Assembly (NCBI GenBank): GCA_019116185.1
Contig: DXCD01000195.1
Location: forward strand, 1-17,508
Reading direction: 5' to 3'
From: Candidatus Mediterraneibacter stercorigallinarum
Lineage (GTDB): Bacteria; Bacillota; Clostridia; Lachnospirales; Lachnospiraceae
DNA length: 17,508 nt
Shown: piece by piece, positions 8,174 to 15,567 of the stretch
Layout of the letters: every line of letters starts with the position of its first letter
Position numbering within the stretch: position 1 is the first letter of the stretch
Translations under genes and position numbers: made by a program
Notes under the pieces: model-generated
The model's database searches: none
What the model saw: the letters and a program-made list of their open reading frames with translations, nothing else
Told to the model about the DNA's origin: nothing

Positions 8174-8196
8174 CTGCTTTACAGTAACACACTATC
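8162..8196 (-). promoter_or_regulatory. RAT, ribonucleic antiterminator hairpin for a BglG/LicT-type protein
   Basis: The minus strand carries GTGTTACTGTAAAGCAGGCA (8190-8171), which matches the RAT core of sac/bgl/lic leaders: TGTTACTG, a short A-rich apical loop, then CAGGCA. The flanks GATAGT (8196-8191) and ACTATC (8167-8162) pair to form the lower stem, giving a 35-base hairpin with the asymmetric internal loops of this RNA class. When the antiterminator encoded at 4736-5569 binds, the 3' arm is kept from forming the terminator at 8109-8173 and the PTS operon is transcribed. Confidence 0.88.
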
Positions 8197-8219
8197 TTGC
8201 GTATTCGATTTACCTGTTT

Positions 8220-8248
8220 AGTATAAGTGCTTTTTCTCTTCGAGTCAA
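8220..8248 (-). promoter_or_regulatory. Sigma-A promoter of the PTS operon
   Basis: The minus strand reads TTGACT (8248-8243), a 17-base spacer, then TATACT (8225-8220), one mismatch from consensus in each hexamer. Transcription would start near 8213, just ahead of the RAT. With so strong a promoter, control is expected at the leader terminator rather than at initiation. I saw no clear cre site around it. Confidence 0.8.
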
Positions 8249-8305
8249 TTTGGAATTATTACCTAAATTCGCATCAGGAAAATGTGCAATTTCCACAGCG
8301 GACTT

Positions 8306-8725
8306 TCAGTCCAGTATCTTCATGGCGATATCTCCGTCGCCGCTGATCGTAAAACCGGTCTTTTCATAAAATCCCGCGATGAGCTCCCTGTACTGATCAG
8401 GTCCTGTATAGCCCAGGGGAGCCAGTTCATAGCCGTTCGGCGCCGTGATCAGAGTCACGCCTTTCTTTCCCAGCTGATCAATGATCTCATTCATGCACTC
8501 GGTTCCATAACCCTTCCCTCTCAGCGCAAAATCCGTGAGATAGAATTCGATAATCTCTGCCTTGGTCTTGCTCGCCAGAAAATACTGCATATGGAATACA
8601 GAAAGCCCTTTCTCATATACATCCACTGTCTGAGGCCGGTAATGGAATTCCAGTATATGCGCGCTTTTGTCCGAAAGAGTTACTGCCCTGAAATATTCTT
8701 TTCTGATGTATACTGGTATCGACAT
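8306..8725 (-). CDS. GNAT-family N-acetyltransferase
   Basis: This 139-residue protein looks like a GNAT acetyltransferase. The acetyl-CoA pyrophosphate loop motif R/QxxGxG/A is seen as Arg69-Gly72-Gly74 in LRGKGYGTECMNEIID. It is preceded by the beta strand IIEFYLTDFAL and followed by a GFYEKTGF segment near the C-terminus, the usual place of the family's last helix and strand. The substrate cannot be told. The ATG at 8725 has AGGAGG five bases upstream. It stands alone, with its own promoter, between the purine operon and the PTS operon. No convincing terminator follows it before the PTS promoter, so its message may run into the PTS leader and meet the same terminator. Confidence 0.8.
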   Translation of the reverse strand: MSIPVYIRKEYFRAVTLSDKSAHILEFHYRPQTVDVYEKGLSVFHMQYFLASKTKAEIIEFYLTDFALRGKGYGTECMNEIIDQLGKKGVTLITAPNGYELAPLGYTGPDQYRELIAGFYEKTGFTISGDGDIAMKILD

Positions 8726-8766
8726 TTTCTCCTCCTGTTCATCTGATGCTCCACGTCACCTTATAT

Positions 8767-8795
8767 ATTATAACAACCATGGTGAAGAAATACAA
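8767..8795 (-). promoter_or_regulatory. Promoter of the GNAT gene
   Basis: TTGTAT (8795-8790) and a perfect TATAAT (8772-8767) stand 17 bases apart on the minus strand, about 40 bases before the acetyltransferase start codon. The position just after the terminator of the preceding operon supports a separate transcription unit. Confidence 0.75.
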
Positions 8796-8816
8796 TCTCA
8801 CTGTTTATTCCATTTT

Positions 8817-8846
8817 GCAAAAGAAAGACGGTCTTTGACCGCCTTT
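8817..8846 (-). terminator. Intrinsic terminator of the purine/molybdenum-hydroxylase operon
   Basis: On the minus strand AAAGGCGGTC (8846-8837) and GACCGTCTTT (8833-8824) form a 10-bp stem with one G-U pair and an AAA loop, followed by CTTTTGC. It lies about 40 bases after the stop of the winged-helix gene and before the promoter of the GNAT gene, where an operon end is expected. Confidence 0.8.
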
Positions 8847-8883
8847 CCGAAATTCCCATCCTGATTCGAACTGATGTGGTATT

Positions 8884-9282
8884 CTAATGAAAAATTTCTC
8901 TATATTTTTCTGCCGCTGTCTCTGTCAGCTCTTGTTCAAAGCGTTCATACTTCTCCAGAAGCTTCAGCCCTTCGCCGCTGACCCTGGCTCCGCCTCCGTT
9001 CTTTCCTCCCGGACTGCGCTCTACGATGGTGTAGCCCAGTTCTTTTTCTGCCCGGTCCAGCATTTTCCTTCCTTTGCTGTAAGAGAGCCCCATCTTCTCA
9101 CATGCGTCACGGACAGAACCTTCCTCCCTGATCCATTCCAGAAGCGTCCTGACACCGGGACCGAAGAAAGGTTCCGAACCGGTCAGCTGCACCTTGATCC
9201 TGGGTCGGATTTTCCTGTCCCCGGAATTTTCTGCCCCGAGATTTTCTGCACTGACATTTTCAGTCCTGCCGCTTTCTTCCAT
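8884..9282 (-). CDS. ModE-like winged helix-turn-helix regulator
   Basis: This 132-residue protein carries a LysR/ModE-type N-terminal DNA-binding domain (about residues 28-115). Visible parts are PGVRTLLEWIREEGSVRDAC, the recognition helix region MGLSYSKGRKMLDRAEKELG, and the Gly-rich wing SPGGKNGGGARVSGEG. It ends soon after, so it lacks the C-terminal molybdate-binding domains of full ModE. Residues 8-22 are a low-complexity run of three repeats. It starts three bases after the xanthine dehydrogenase stop and is the last gene of the operon, before a terminator. A role in controlling this operon, or molybdenum genes, fits the position; the signal it senses is unknown. Confidence 0.85.
   Translation of the reverse strand: MEESGRTENVSAENLGAENSGDRKIRPRIKVQLTGSEPFFGPGVRTLLEWIREEGSVRDACEKMGLSYSKGRKMLDRAEKELGYTIVERSPGGKNGGGARVSGEGLKLLEKYERFEQELTETAAEKYREIFH
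9217..9261 (-). repeat. Three tandem 15-bp units at the 5' end of the ModE-like gene
   Basis: Three consecutive 15-base units, each starting GAAAAT on the minus strand, encode ENVSA, ENLGA and ENSGD (residues 8-22). They sit before the DNA-binding domain. Being in-frame units of 15 bases, a change in copy number would lengthen or shorten the N-terminal tail without breaking the frame. Confidence 0.6.
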
Positions 9283-9285
9283 AGG

Positions 9286-11853
9286 CTATTTCACCGCTTT
9301 CTTCTTTTTCTCATAAGGCGTGTTCGCCAGAGGAAGCTTTGTCTGAAAATCTCCGCTCCACTTGTAATATGCGCCTGCCACTGCGGGCGCGGTGGGTATG
9401 GATGTGATCTCTCCGATTCCGATGGCTCCGTATCCTACGTCCACTCCGGGTTTCTCTACAATGATCGGGACCACGTCCGGCGTTTTATCCGCCTTAAAGA
9501 GCCCCAGCGTGCCGTAGCGTGATACCGGATAACCGTCTTTGATCTCATACTGCTCCATGAGAGCATATCCTAAGCTCATAACCACGCCGCCCTCGATCTG
9601 CCCTTCCACGCTGATCGGGTTTACCGCCTTTCCTACGTCATGCGCCGCAACTACCTTTTTGATCGTTCCGTCTTCATTCAGCACACATACCTGAGTCGCG
9701 TATCCGTAAGCCACATGGGATACCGGATTGGGCACGTCGCTGCCCATCTTATCTGTCTTGGCAAGGTATTCGCCCACATAATCCCTTCCCTCCAATTCCT
9801 CCAGGCTGCTGTCTTTCAGATCCTCCATGAGCTTCTCGCAGGCGCGCTTTGCCGCCTCGCCCGTGATCAGCGTCTGCCTGGAACCGGATGTTGTTCCCGA
9901 ATCCGGAGAATTCGCTGTATTCGGACGGCAGTATACGATCTTCTCGATGCCGAACCCGGTTGTCTCAGACACGACCTGGGTCAGCACTGTGCCAAGCCCC
10001 TGACCGATGCAGGACGCCCCTGCATGGATCTCTACTTTTCCATCTTTCACAAGAAGACGGCAGCGTCCCCAGTCCGGAAGGCCCACGCCCACGCCCGCAT
10101 TTTTCATGGCACAGGCGATCCCCGCGTAAGGCTCGCTCTCATAGACTTCTTTCACTGCCTCCAGCGTCTCCGCTACTCCGGTAGACGGATCCGCGATCTG
10201 CCCGTTGGGGAGCACCTGGCCCGGACGGATGGCATTGCGGTAGCGGATCTCCCATGGAGAGATCCCGACTTTTTCTGCGAGGAGATCCAGATTCCGCTCC
10301 GATCCGAAGCAGGTCTGGGTCACACCGAAGCCGCGGAATGCCCCTGCCGGAGGATTGTTCGTGTAAACCGCCTTCCCGTCAATGTCAATGACCTGGAAAT
10401 TATACGGTCCCGCCGCATGGGTGCAGGCTCTCTGGAGGACCGGTCCTCCCAGGGAGGCGTACGCCCCTGTATCCGATACGACAACAGCCTTCATGGCAGT
10501 CAGATAACCGTTCTCATCGCATGCCGTCGTGATGTCCATCCACATGGGATGGCGTTTCGGGTGCACCACGATACTCTCCTGGCGTGAGAGCTTCACCTTT
10601 ACGATCCGCTTTGTCAGATAGGCGAGCAGCGCTGCGTGGTGCTGCACGGACACGTCTTCCTTCCCGCCGAATCCGCCGCCTACCAGCTTGTTCTCCACGA
10701 TCACCTTCTCCGGAGGCAGCCCCAGCATGATACAGCACTCGTGCTGGGTATCATAAGTTCCCTGGTCCGAAGAATAGATAAACACGCCGTCATCAAAAGG
10801 CATGGCCACCGCGCACTCCGGCTCCAGGAACGCGTGCTCGGTCCAGGGGGTCTCATAGTGTGTGGTCACTTTATATTTTGACTCTGCGATCACCTTGTCC
10901 GCGTCCCCTCTCACGAGATGTTCGTGCGCCAGGACATTTCCATCTGCATGGACAAGAGGCGCGTCCGGCTTCATTGCCTCAAAGGGGTCGAGCACCGGCT
11001 CCAGCACTTCATAGTCTACCTTCACTTTCAGTTTCGCCTGTTCCAGGATCTCCTGGGTCTCAGCTACCACAAGGCAGATGGCGTCGCCGAGATAATGCGT
11101 CACCTTCCCCACCGGGATCATGGTATCCCAGTCATGTTTCAGATGTCCCACCTTCACTTCGCCCGGAATGTCATCCGCTGTGTACACCCCGATGACTCCG
11201 TCTATGGCAAGGGCTTCTTCCGGGTGGATGGCAAGGACCTTTGCCCTCGGATATTCGGAGCGTACCGCGCTTCCGTAGACCATACCGTCCAGATAAATGT
11301 CATCCGGGTATTCCCCGGTGCCCAGCACTTTTTCCTTGGCATCGATCCTCTGGATCGCCTGCCCCACATTGACTGCGCCGCTCTCATCATGAACCGGGAG
11401 ATCCTCCCGGAAGATCTTGGCGCTTAAAAGGATTCCTTCAATGATCTTCTTATATCCTGTGCAGCGGCAGATATTATTCCGGATCGCAGCCACCACTTCC
11501 AGCCGTGTGGGATCCGGGTTTTTGTCGATCAGTCCTTTTGCGCACATGACCATGCCCGGGATGCAGAACCCGCACTGCACTGCCCCTGCCGTGGCAAATG
11601 CATAGGAATAGACTTCCTTTTCCCGTTCGCTTAAGCCTTCTACCGTGACGATCTCTTTCCCCTCCACTTTGGAGAGCATGGGGATACAGGCGCGGGTCGT
11701 CTTCCCGTCCACCAGCACGGTGCAGGTCCCGCAGGCGCCCTGGCTGCATCCGTCTTTTACAGACGTCAGATGCAGGTCATCCCGAAGGAAACGCATCAGC
11801 TTTTTATCCTTTTCCACTTCGTATGTTTTTCCATTCACCAGAACCTTAATCAT
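9286..11853 (-). CDS. Selenium-dependent xanthine dehydrogenase, fused 2Fe-2S and molybdopterin subunits
   Basis: This 855-residue enzyme should hydroxylate a purine such as xanthine (or reduce urate in reverse) in the cytoplasm. Residues 1-155 are a xanthine-oxidase-type two-cluster domain: Cys36, Cys41, Cys44, Cys56 for the plant-type 2Fe-2S centre and Cys94, Cys97, Cys129, Cys131 (CGFC, CRC) for the second. The rest is the molybdopterin domain, with GGGFGGKED (392-400), FRGFG (506-510), GQG (617-619), GSRQT (657-661) and the catalytic Glu815 in GIGEITS. No FAD domain is present, unlike full xanthine dehydrogenase. Selenium in this family is a labile ligand, not selenocysteine, and no in-frame TGA is seen. 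I start at the ATG at 11853, which has AAAGGAAG upstream; an ATG at 11871 overlapping the previous stop would add six residues. The companion maturation genes support the selenium-dependent class. Confidence 0.9.
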   Translation of the reverse strand: MIKVLVNGKTYEVEKDKKLMRFLRDDLHLTSVKDGCSQGACGTCTVLVDGKTTRACIPMLSKVEGKEIVTVEGLSEREKEVYSYAFATAGAVQCGFCIPGMVMCAKGLIDKNPDPTRLEVVAAIRNNICRCTGYKKIIEGILLSAKIFREDLPVHDESGAVNVGQAIQRIDAKEKVLGTGEYPDDIYLDGMVYGSAVRSEYPRAKVLAIHPEEALAIDGVIGVYTADDIPGEVKVGHLKHDWDTMIPVGKVTHYLGDAICLVVAETQEILEQAKLKVKVDYEVLEPVLDPFEAMKPDAPLVHADGNVLAHEHLVRGDADKVIAESKYKVTTHYETPWTEHAFLEPECAVAMPFDDGVFIYSSDQGTYDTQHECCIMLGLPPEKVIVENKLVGGGFGGKEDVSVQHHAALLAYLTKRIVKVKLSRQESIVVHPKRHPMWMDITTACDENGYLTAMKAVVVSDTGAYASLGGPVLQRACTHAAGPYNFQVIDIDGKAVYTNNPPAGAFRGFGVTQTCFGSERNLDLLAEKVGISPWEIRYRNAIRPGQVLPNGQIADPSTGVAETLEAVKEVYESEPYAGIACAMKNAGVGVGLPDWGRCRLLVKDGKVEIHAGASCIGQGLGTVLTQVVSETTGFGIEKIVYCRPNTANSPDSGTTSGSRQTLITGEAAKRACEKLMEDLKDSSLEELEGRDYVGEYLAKTDKMGSDVPNPVSHVAYGYATQVCVLNEDGTIKKVVAAHDVGKAVNPISVEGQIEGGVVMSLGYALMEQYEIKDGYPVSRYGTLGLFKADKTPDVVPIIVEKPGVDVGYGAIGIGEITSIPTAPAVAGAYYKWSGDFQTKLPLANTPYEKKKKAVK

Positions 11854-11867
11854 AAGTCTTCTTCCTT

Positions 11868-13247
11868 TCATAGACTTTCTAAATCTTCCCGCCTGTCCAC
11901 GTCGATCAGTTCTTCCGCCTCAGTCTCAACGATCCTGATCCGGTCCTTATGCTCGTTCATGACCCGGCGGCCTCCCACATCTCCTGTGAGCTTTTCCAGT
12001 TCGGCAAAATACCGCCGGTCCCACAGAACGGGATTGCCGGTCCTTCCCGCGCGGCCCGCGCATATGATGCTGACCGGATGAAGGACCGCTGTATTAAATA
12101 TCTTCTGCATGGTCGTGATCTCAAGCCCCGGCTGGTCACAGACCGAGAAGAGGATACCTCTCAGGTCATCTTCTCTTCCCTCATCGGCAAACGCCTTCCT
12201 GGCAGCCGCAAGCCCCAGCCGGAGAGATCTGGCGATCCCCTTCTCAGGCTCCTCGTTCCACACAGGCACAACTCCTCTTTCCGCGGCGTCTTCTGCGATC
12301 TTACTGTCGCCGGTCACGATGAATGCCGGAAACGAAGAAAATGCCTTCACCTTATCCAGCATGTGTTCATAGAGGGGCTTCTCCCGGACCAGCGCCCGGA
12401 GCTTATCGCCCCCGAACCTTGTCCCTGCCCCGGCGGCAAGTATGACAATGGCATATCTGCCTTTCATGATTTCAAACCGGTTCACCGCCTCCAGCACGCC
12501 CCCGCCGATGGCTCTCGCCTTATCGGATATGGTATGGCAGTGCGATACCTCCGCCCTGGCGTCGATATCGCCGATCTTCAGATTCTCCGGAACATATACC
12601 CCTTCCTGGAGCATCCCGCGGACGATCCCGCCCATCTGTGCATATACGGGTTTCCCGCCTGTGACGGCAACTACCTGCCCTGCTTCCACACAGTCCCCGA
12701 TCTTCACCCGGGGCTCCACCTGCCCGTCCGCGGACGCGCGGATCAGCCGTTCAATGGTATAGCCTCCCACATTCCCCGGGACGCCGGTGTTGGGGATGGC
12801 GCTCCCCCTCCAGATGATATTTCCAAGAGTATGTCCACGCTTTGTTTCCACCACGCAGTGGCAGTCATTTCCCGCGGTAAATCCCGGTCCCACTCCGATG
12901 ACAAAAGGAGCGTCCGTGATCCTGGTGCCGAGGTTTTTCTTTGCCAGGATGGCATCCACGACCACATCCGGCTCATACCAGCTCCGGCACTCTGCCTCCG
13001 GGTCAACGATCACCGGGATATCGCCCCGGCTTAGGATCACCCCGGCTTCTTCCCGGGAATCCGCCCGGAATGCTTTCATCTCTTCTACTTCCGTCCATCC
13101 CGCATAGACCGCCCTTGACAGCGCCACTGTACGGCGCACTGTGAGAGGCACCGGGATTTCCGTCATCATGATCTGATGCCCCGCGCCATAAAGCCTGGAA
13201 GCAATCCCCGTGGCAAGATCTCCTGCCCCTTTGATCAATATTTTCAT
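11868..13247 (-). CDS. YqeB-type Se/Mo hydroxylase maturation protein fused to MocA-like nucleotidyltransferase
   Basis: This 459-residue protein joins two maturation activities. Residues 1-258 are the YqeB family (selenium-dependent molybdenum hydroxylase system), with an N-terminal Rossmann-like MKILIKGAGDLATGIASRLY and the segment GVGPGFTAGNDCHCVVETKR. Residues 261-459 are a MobA/MocA-type nucleotidyltransferase with the Gly-rich site LAAGAGTRFGGDK (270-282) and FSVCDQPGL, expected to add CMP to molybdopterin. In E. coli the equivalents YqeB and YgfJ/MocA are separate genes. I start at the ATG at 13247, where family homology begins; an in-frame start at 13391 would overlap yqeC by 100 bases. 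An internal ATG at 12467, at the domain junction, lacks a ribosome site. The stop touches the xanthine dehydrogenase start region. Confidence 0.87.
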   Translation of the reverse strand: MKILIKGAGDLATGIASRLYGAGHQIMMTEIPVPLTVRRTVALSRAVYAGWTEVEEMKAFRADSREEAGVILSRGDIPVIVDPEAECRSWYEPDVVVDAILAKKNLGTRITDAPFVIGVGPGFTAGNDCHCVVETKRGHTLGNIIWRGSAIPNTGVPGNVGGYTIERLIRASADGQVEPRVKIGDCVEAGQVVAVTGGKPVYAQMGGIVRGMLQEGVYVPENLKIGDIDARAEVSHCHTISDKARAIGGGVLEAVNRFEIMKGRYAIVILAAGAGTRFGGDKLRALVREKPLYEHMLDKVKAFSSFPAFIVTGDSKIAEDAAERGVVPVWNEEPEKGIARSLRLGLAAARKAFADEGREDDLRGILFSVCDQPGLEITTMQKIFNTAVLHPVSIICAGRAGRTGNPVLWDRRYFAELEKLTGDVGGRRVMNEHKDRIRIVETEAEELIDVDRREDLESL

Positions 13248-13290
13248 GCTTTTTGTCTGTCCTGCCTTCCGTGATACTCTGTTTTTTCTG

Positions 13291-14133
13291 TCATAATTCT
13301 CTGTCCTGCATCCTGCCGGCTCCAGAAGTAATGACAGAAGTAATGATGACCCTGCCGCATCCCCTGTCCTGCAGTTCCCTGCATATGGCAAGGGCGTCTT
13401 CTCTTCTCTTGTCAGTGTCCGCCTTATTTAAAACGACCGTGTATGCCGCCTGTTCCGGACAGCCTTTTCTCCCTGCTTCCGCTGACGAGGCAAGAAGCGC
13501 GATATCCTCTGCGGTAACACGCTCCGTCCTGTTCTTATTCAGGAGCCTTTCCGCCAGCTCTTCCCGGAAGCAGACGCCTTTCAGCATTTTCCCCACCGCG
13601 TCCAGTCCATATACGCTCAGCACATGGGTAGTGCGCGGATGGATCACCGGTTCATGGGCTGCCGGGACTTTCAGGGGCATCCTCCTGGCGCCGTCCGCCT
13701 CGATCAGTACCGGGATCTCCAGATCCCATAACTGATCCAGAAACAATGCAGGCAGACTGCCAAGCTTCCCCCCGGACACCGGCATCCCTGTCCACACCTG
13801 CCCGAAACGATCCAGCCTGTCTCTGACCAGATCGGAAAACGCCTGTGCAGCTGCCTGCATCTGCGGCAGGGCAGCCGGAGCGCTCCCCTCCGGCACTGCC
13901 CTGAGAAAACAGGGTTCGTCCTCCTCTATGATATGAGTAGTCGTAGTGACGATCACCCGCTGTCCCTGTCTCACGAACTCCTCTGCCAGCCTGTGCAGAG
14001 TCGTTGTCTTTCCTCCGGCACCCGCCGCCGAGATTACGGGGCATCCGTGCTTCAGCTCCAGCGCATCGGTCATGGAGGGCATTTCCCACAATCGGTCTTC
14101 TTTATAAATCCATATCATTCTATTCTGCGCCAT
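13291..14133 (-). CDS. yqeC: YqeC-family selenium-dependent hydroxylase accessory protein
   Basis: This P-loop protein of up to 280 residues belongs to the YqeC family, which occurs beside selenium-dependent molybdenum hydroxylases and is thought to help insert selenium or mature the cofactor. Visible are the nucleotide-binding loop GAGGKTTT (residues 38-45), TTTTHI (about 63-68), and VLIEADGARRMPLKVPA, followed by HEPVI. The biochemical step is not established. The start is uncertain: the ATG at 14133 overlaps the hydantoinase stop by 14 bases and has AGGGG twelve bases upstream; the ATGs at 14118 (just after that stop) and 14082 (263 residues, nearer the usual family length) are alternatives. 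Whichever is right, it is tightly coupled to the gene before it. Confidence 0.85.
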   Translation of the reverse strand: MAQNRMIWIYKEDRLWEMPSMTDALELKHGCPVISAAGAGGKTTTLHRLAEEFVRQGQRVIVTTTTHIIEEDEPCFLRAVPEGSAPAALPQMQAAAQAFSDLVRDRLDRFGQVWTGMPVSGGKLGSLPALFLDQLWDLEIPVLIEADGARRMPLKVPAAHEPVIHPRTTHVLSVYGLDAVGKMLKGVCFREELAERLLNKNRTERVTAEDIALLASSAEAGRKGCPEQAAYTVVLNKADTDKRREDALAICRELQDRGCGRVIITSVITSGAGRMQDREL

Positions 14134-15487
14134 GGCGGATATAAGCCCCTGTCTTTTCCGCCAGGATCTTCCCGTTTTCCGCTGCCAGCGTCCCCCTTAA
14201 ATATACCTGTTCTGCCCTTCCCCGGATCTGAGTCCCTTCCATAGGGCAGTAATCACAGGCTGACTGCTGGTTTTCCGCGCTCATCGTCCATTCTGTATCC
14301 GGATTCCAGACGACAATATCTGCGTCTGCCCCCGGGATGAGCGCTCCTTTCCACGGATAGAGATGATAGAGCTTCGCCGGGTTTTCCGACAGATAAGTAC
14401 ACATCTGCTCCGCGGTAATCCTTCCTTCATTTACGCCAAACTGCCAGATCAGCGCAGGGCGTTCCTCTGCGCCGGGCATCCCGCAGGGCGTCTTCGAGAA
14501 GTCGTCTGTCCCTGCCGTCTTCTGCTCCTTGGTAAAGCTGCAGTGGTCCGTGGCGATGGTCTGGATGCGTCCTTCCTTTAATGCCTGCCAGAGTACTTCC
14601 TGGTTCTTTTTCTTCCTCAGAGGCGGCGCGATCATATAATGCCTTGCCTCCTCAGCAGGCAGGGAATATTTTTCCTCATCCATCAGCAGATACTGGGGGC
14701 AGGTCTCCACATAGACTGTCTGCCCTGCCTCCCTGGCTTTCAGGATCTCCCGGTAGCCCGCCGCTGTGCTTAAGTGCACAACGATCACAGGCGTGTCCAC
14801 GCATTTGGCGATCTTCAGCAGACGCGCCACTGCCTCTGCCTCCGCCTCTTTGGGGCGGGTCCACGGATAATCGGAAACATCTTTTCTGTCTCCTTTTTTC
14901 TTCTCTACTTCTTTCAGCCTCGCCTGGATGATCCCGTGGTTCTCACAGTGAACTCCCGCGATTCCTCCCAGTTCCTTTAAGCGGGCGAGGATCTCATACA
15001 TGGTCTCGTCATCCACCATGGTGTCATAGGTCATGTACAGCTTAAACGACATAGTCTCCTTTGACACGATCTCCTCCAGCTCCCGGCTGATCTCTTCATT
15101 CCAGTCTGTGAGCGCCAGATGAAACGCATAGTCACAGGAGGACTCTCCGTCCGCCTTTTCATGCCAGTTGTCCAGCGCTTCCCTGAGGCTCTCTCCTTTA
15201 TACTGGGTCGCATAGTCAACGATACAGGTCGTTCCCCCTGCCAGTTCCGCTTTGGTCCCTGTCTCAAATTTGTCCGCGGTAATCGTGCCGCTGACCTCCA
15301 GCGCCATATGGGTATGCGCGTCAATGAAGCCGGGGAAAAGAAGCTTCCCGCTCACATCCACGATCTCCGCGTCCCTGAACTCCAGATTCTCGCCCACGGC
15401 AAGAATCTTTTCCCCTTTTACAAGAAGGTCCACCTTTCTCATTCCATCACCGCTGACAACTGTTCCGCCTTTGAATAATCGTTTCAT
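14120..15487 (-). CDS. hyuA: D-hydantoinase / dihydropyrimidinase-type cyclic amidohydrolase
   Basis: This 455-residue cytoplasmic hydrolase opens cyclic amide rings and belongs to the dihydropyrimidinase branch of the amidohydrolase superfamily. All binuclear metal ligands are visible: His58 and His60 (FIDAHTHM), carbamylated Lys149 (SFKLYMTYD), His180 (GVHCENH), His238 (VVHLSTAAG) and Asp314 (IATDHCSF). AAGGGG stands about seven bases before the ATG at 15487. Next to YgfK and a selenium-dependent xanthine dehydrogenase, its likely substrate is a purine-ring breakdown intermediate rather than dihydropyrimidines; E. coli YgeZ/HyuA has the same setting. Exact substrate is not shown by the sequence. 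The symbol follows the usage for this cluster. Confidence 0.88.
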   Translation of the reverse strand: MKRLFKGGTVVSGDGMRKVDLLVKGEKILAVGENLEFRDAEIVDVSGKLLFPGFIDAHTHMALEVSGTITADKFETGTKAELAGGTTCIVDYATQYKGESLREALDNWHEKADGESSCDYAFHLALTDWNEEISRELEEIVSKETMSFKLYMTYDTMVDDETMYEILARLKELGGIAGVHCENHGIIQARLKEVEKKKGDRKDVSDYPWTRPKEAEAEAVARLLKIAKCVDTPVIVVHLSTAAGYREILKAREAGQTVYVETCPQYLLMDEEKYSLPAEEARHYMIAPPLRKKKNQEVLWQALKEGRIQTIATDHCSFTKEQKTAGTDDFSKTPCGMPGAEERPALIWQFGVNEGRITAEQMCTYLSENPAKLYHLYPWKGALIPGADADIVVWNPDTEWTMSAENQQSACDYCPMEGTQIRGRAEQVYLRGTLAAENGKILAEKTGAYIRHGAE

Positions 15488-15513
15488 AACTGACCCCTTC
15501 TTTCTGTAATTTC

Positions 15514-15559
15514 CCGGTCCGGCCGCGCGCCGCGGCTGACGGCGTCACGGCCGGACCGG
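15514..15559. other. Very GC-rich intercistronic inverted repeat
   Basis: Perfect 12-bp arms CCGGTCCGGCCG (15514-15525) and its complement (15548-15559) flank a 22-base GC-rich loop that can itself pair (CGCCG with CGGCG). It fills most of the 80-base gap between the ygfK stop and the hydantoinase ribosome site. No T run follows it on the minus strand, so it is not a standard terminator; RNA stabilisation, partial attenuation or a dispersed palindrome are possible. Confidence 0.65.
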
Positions 15560-15567
15560 CGTTGTTT

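Noticed and set aside
9217..9261. CRISPR-like repeat
   Set aside because: The units are contiguous 15-mers with no spacers, lie inside a coding sequence, and no cas gene is present.
9286..11853. Possible selenocysteine codon in the selenium-dependent xanthine dehydrogenase
   Set aside because: The frame has no internal TGA, and selenium in this family is a labile non-selenocysteine ligand, so no SECIS element is needed.
12467..12469. Internal start for a separate MocA-like gene
   Set aside because: The ATG at the domain junction has no ribosome binding site and the frame is continuous with the YqeB domain, so a fusion is simpler.
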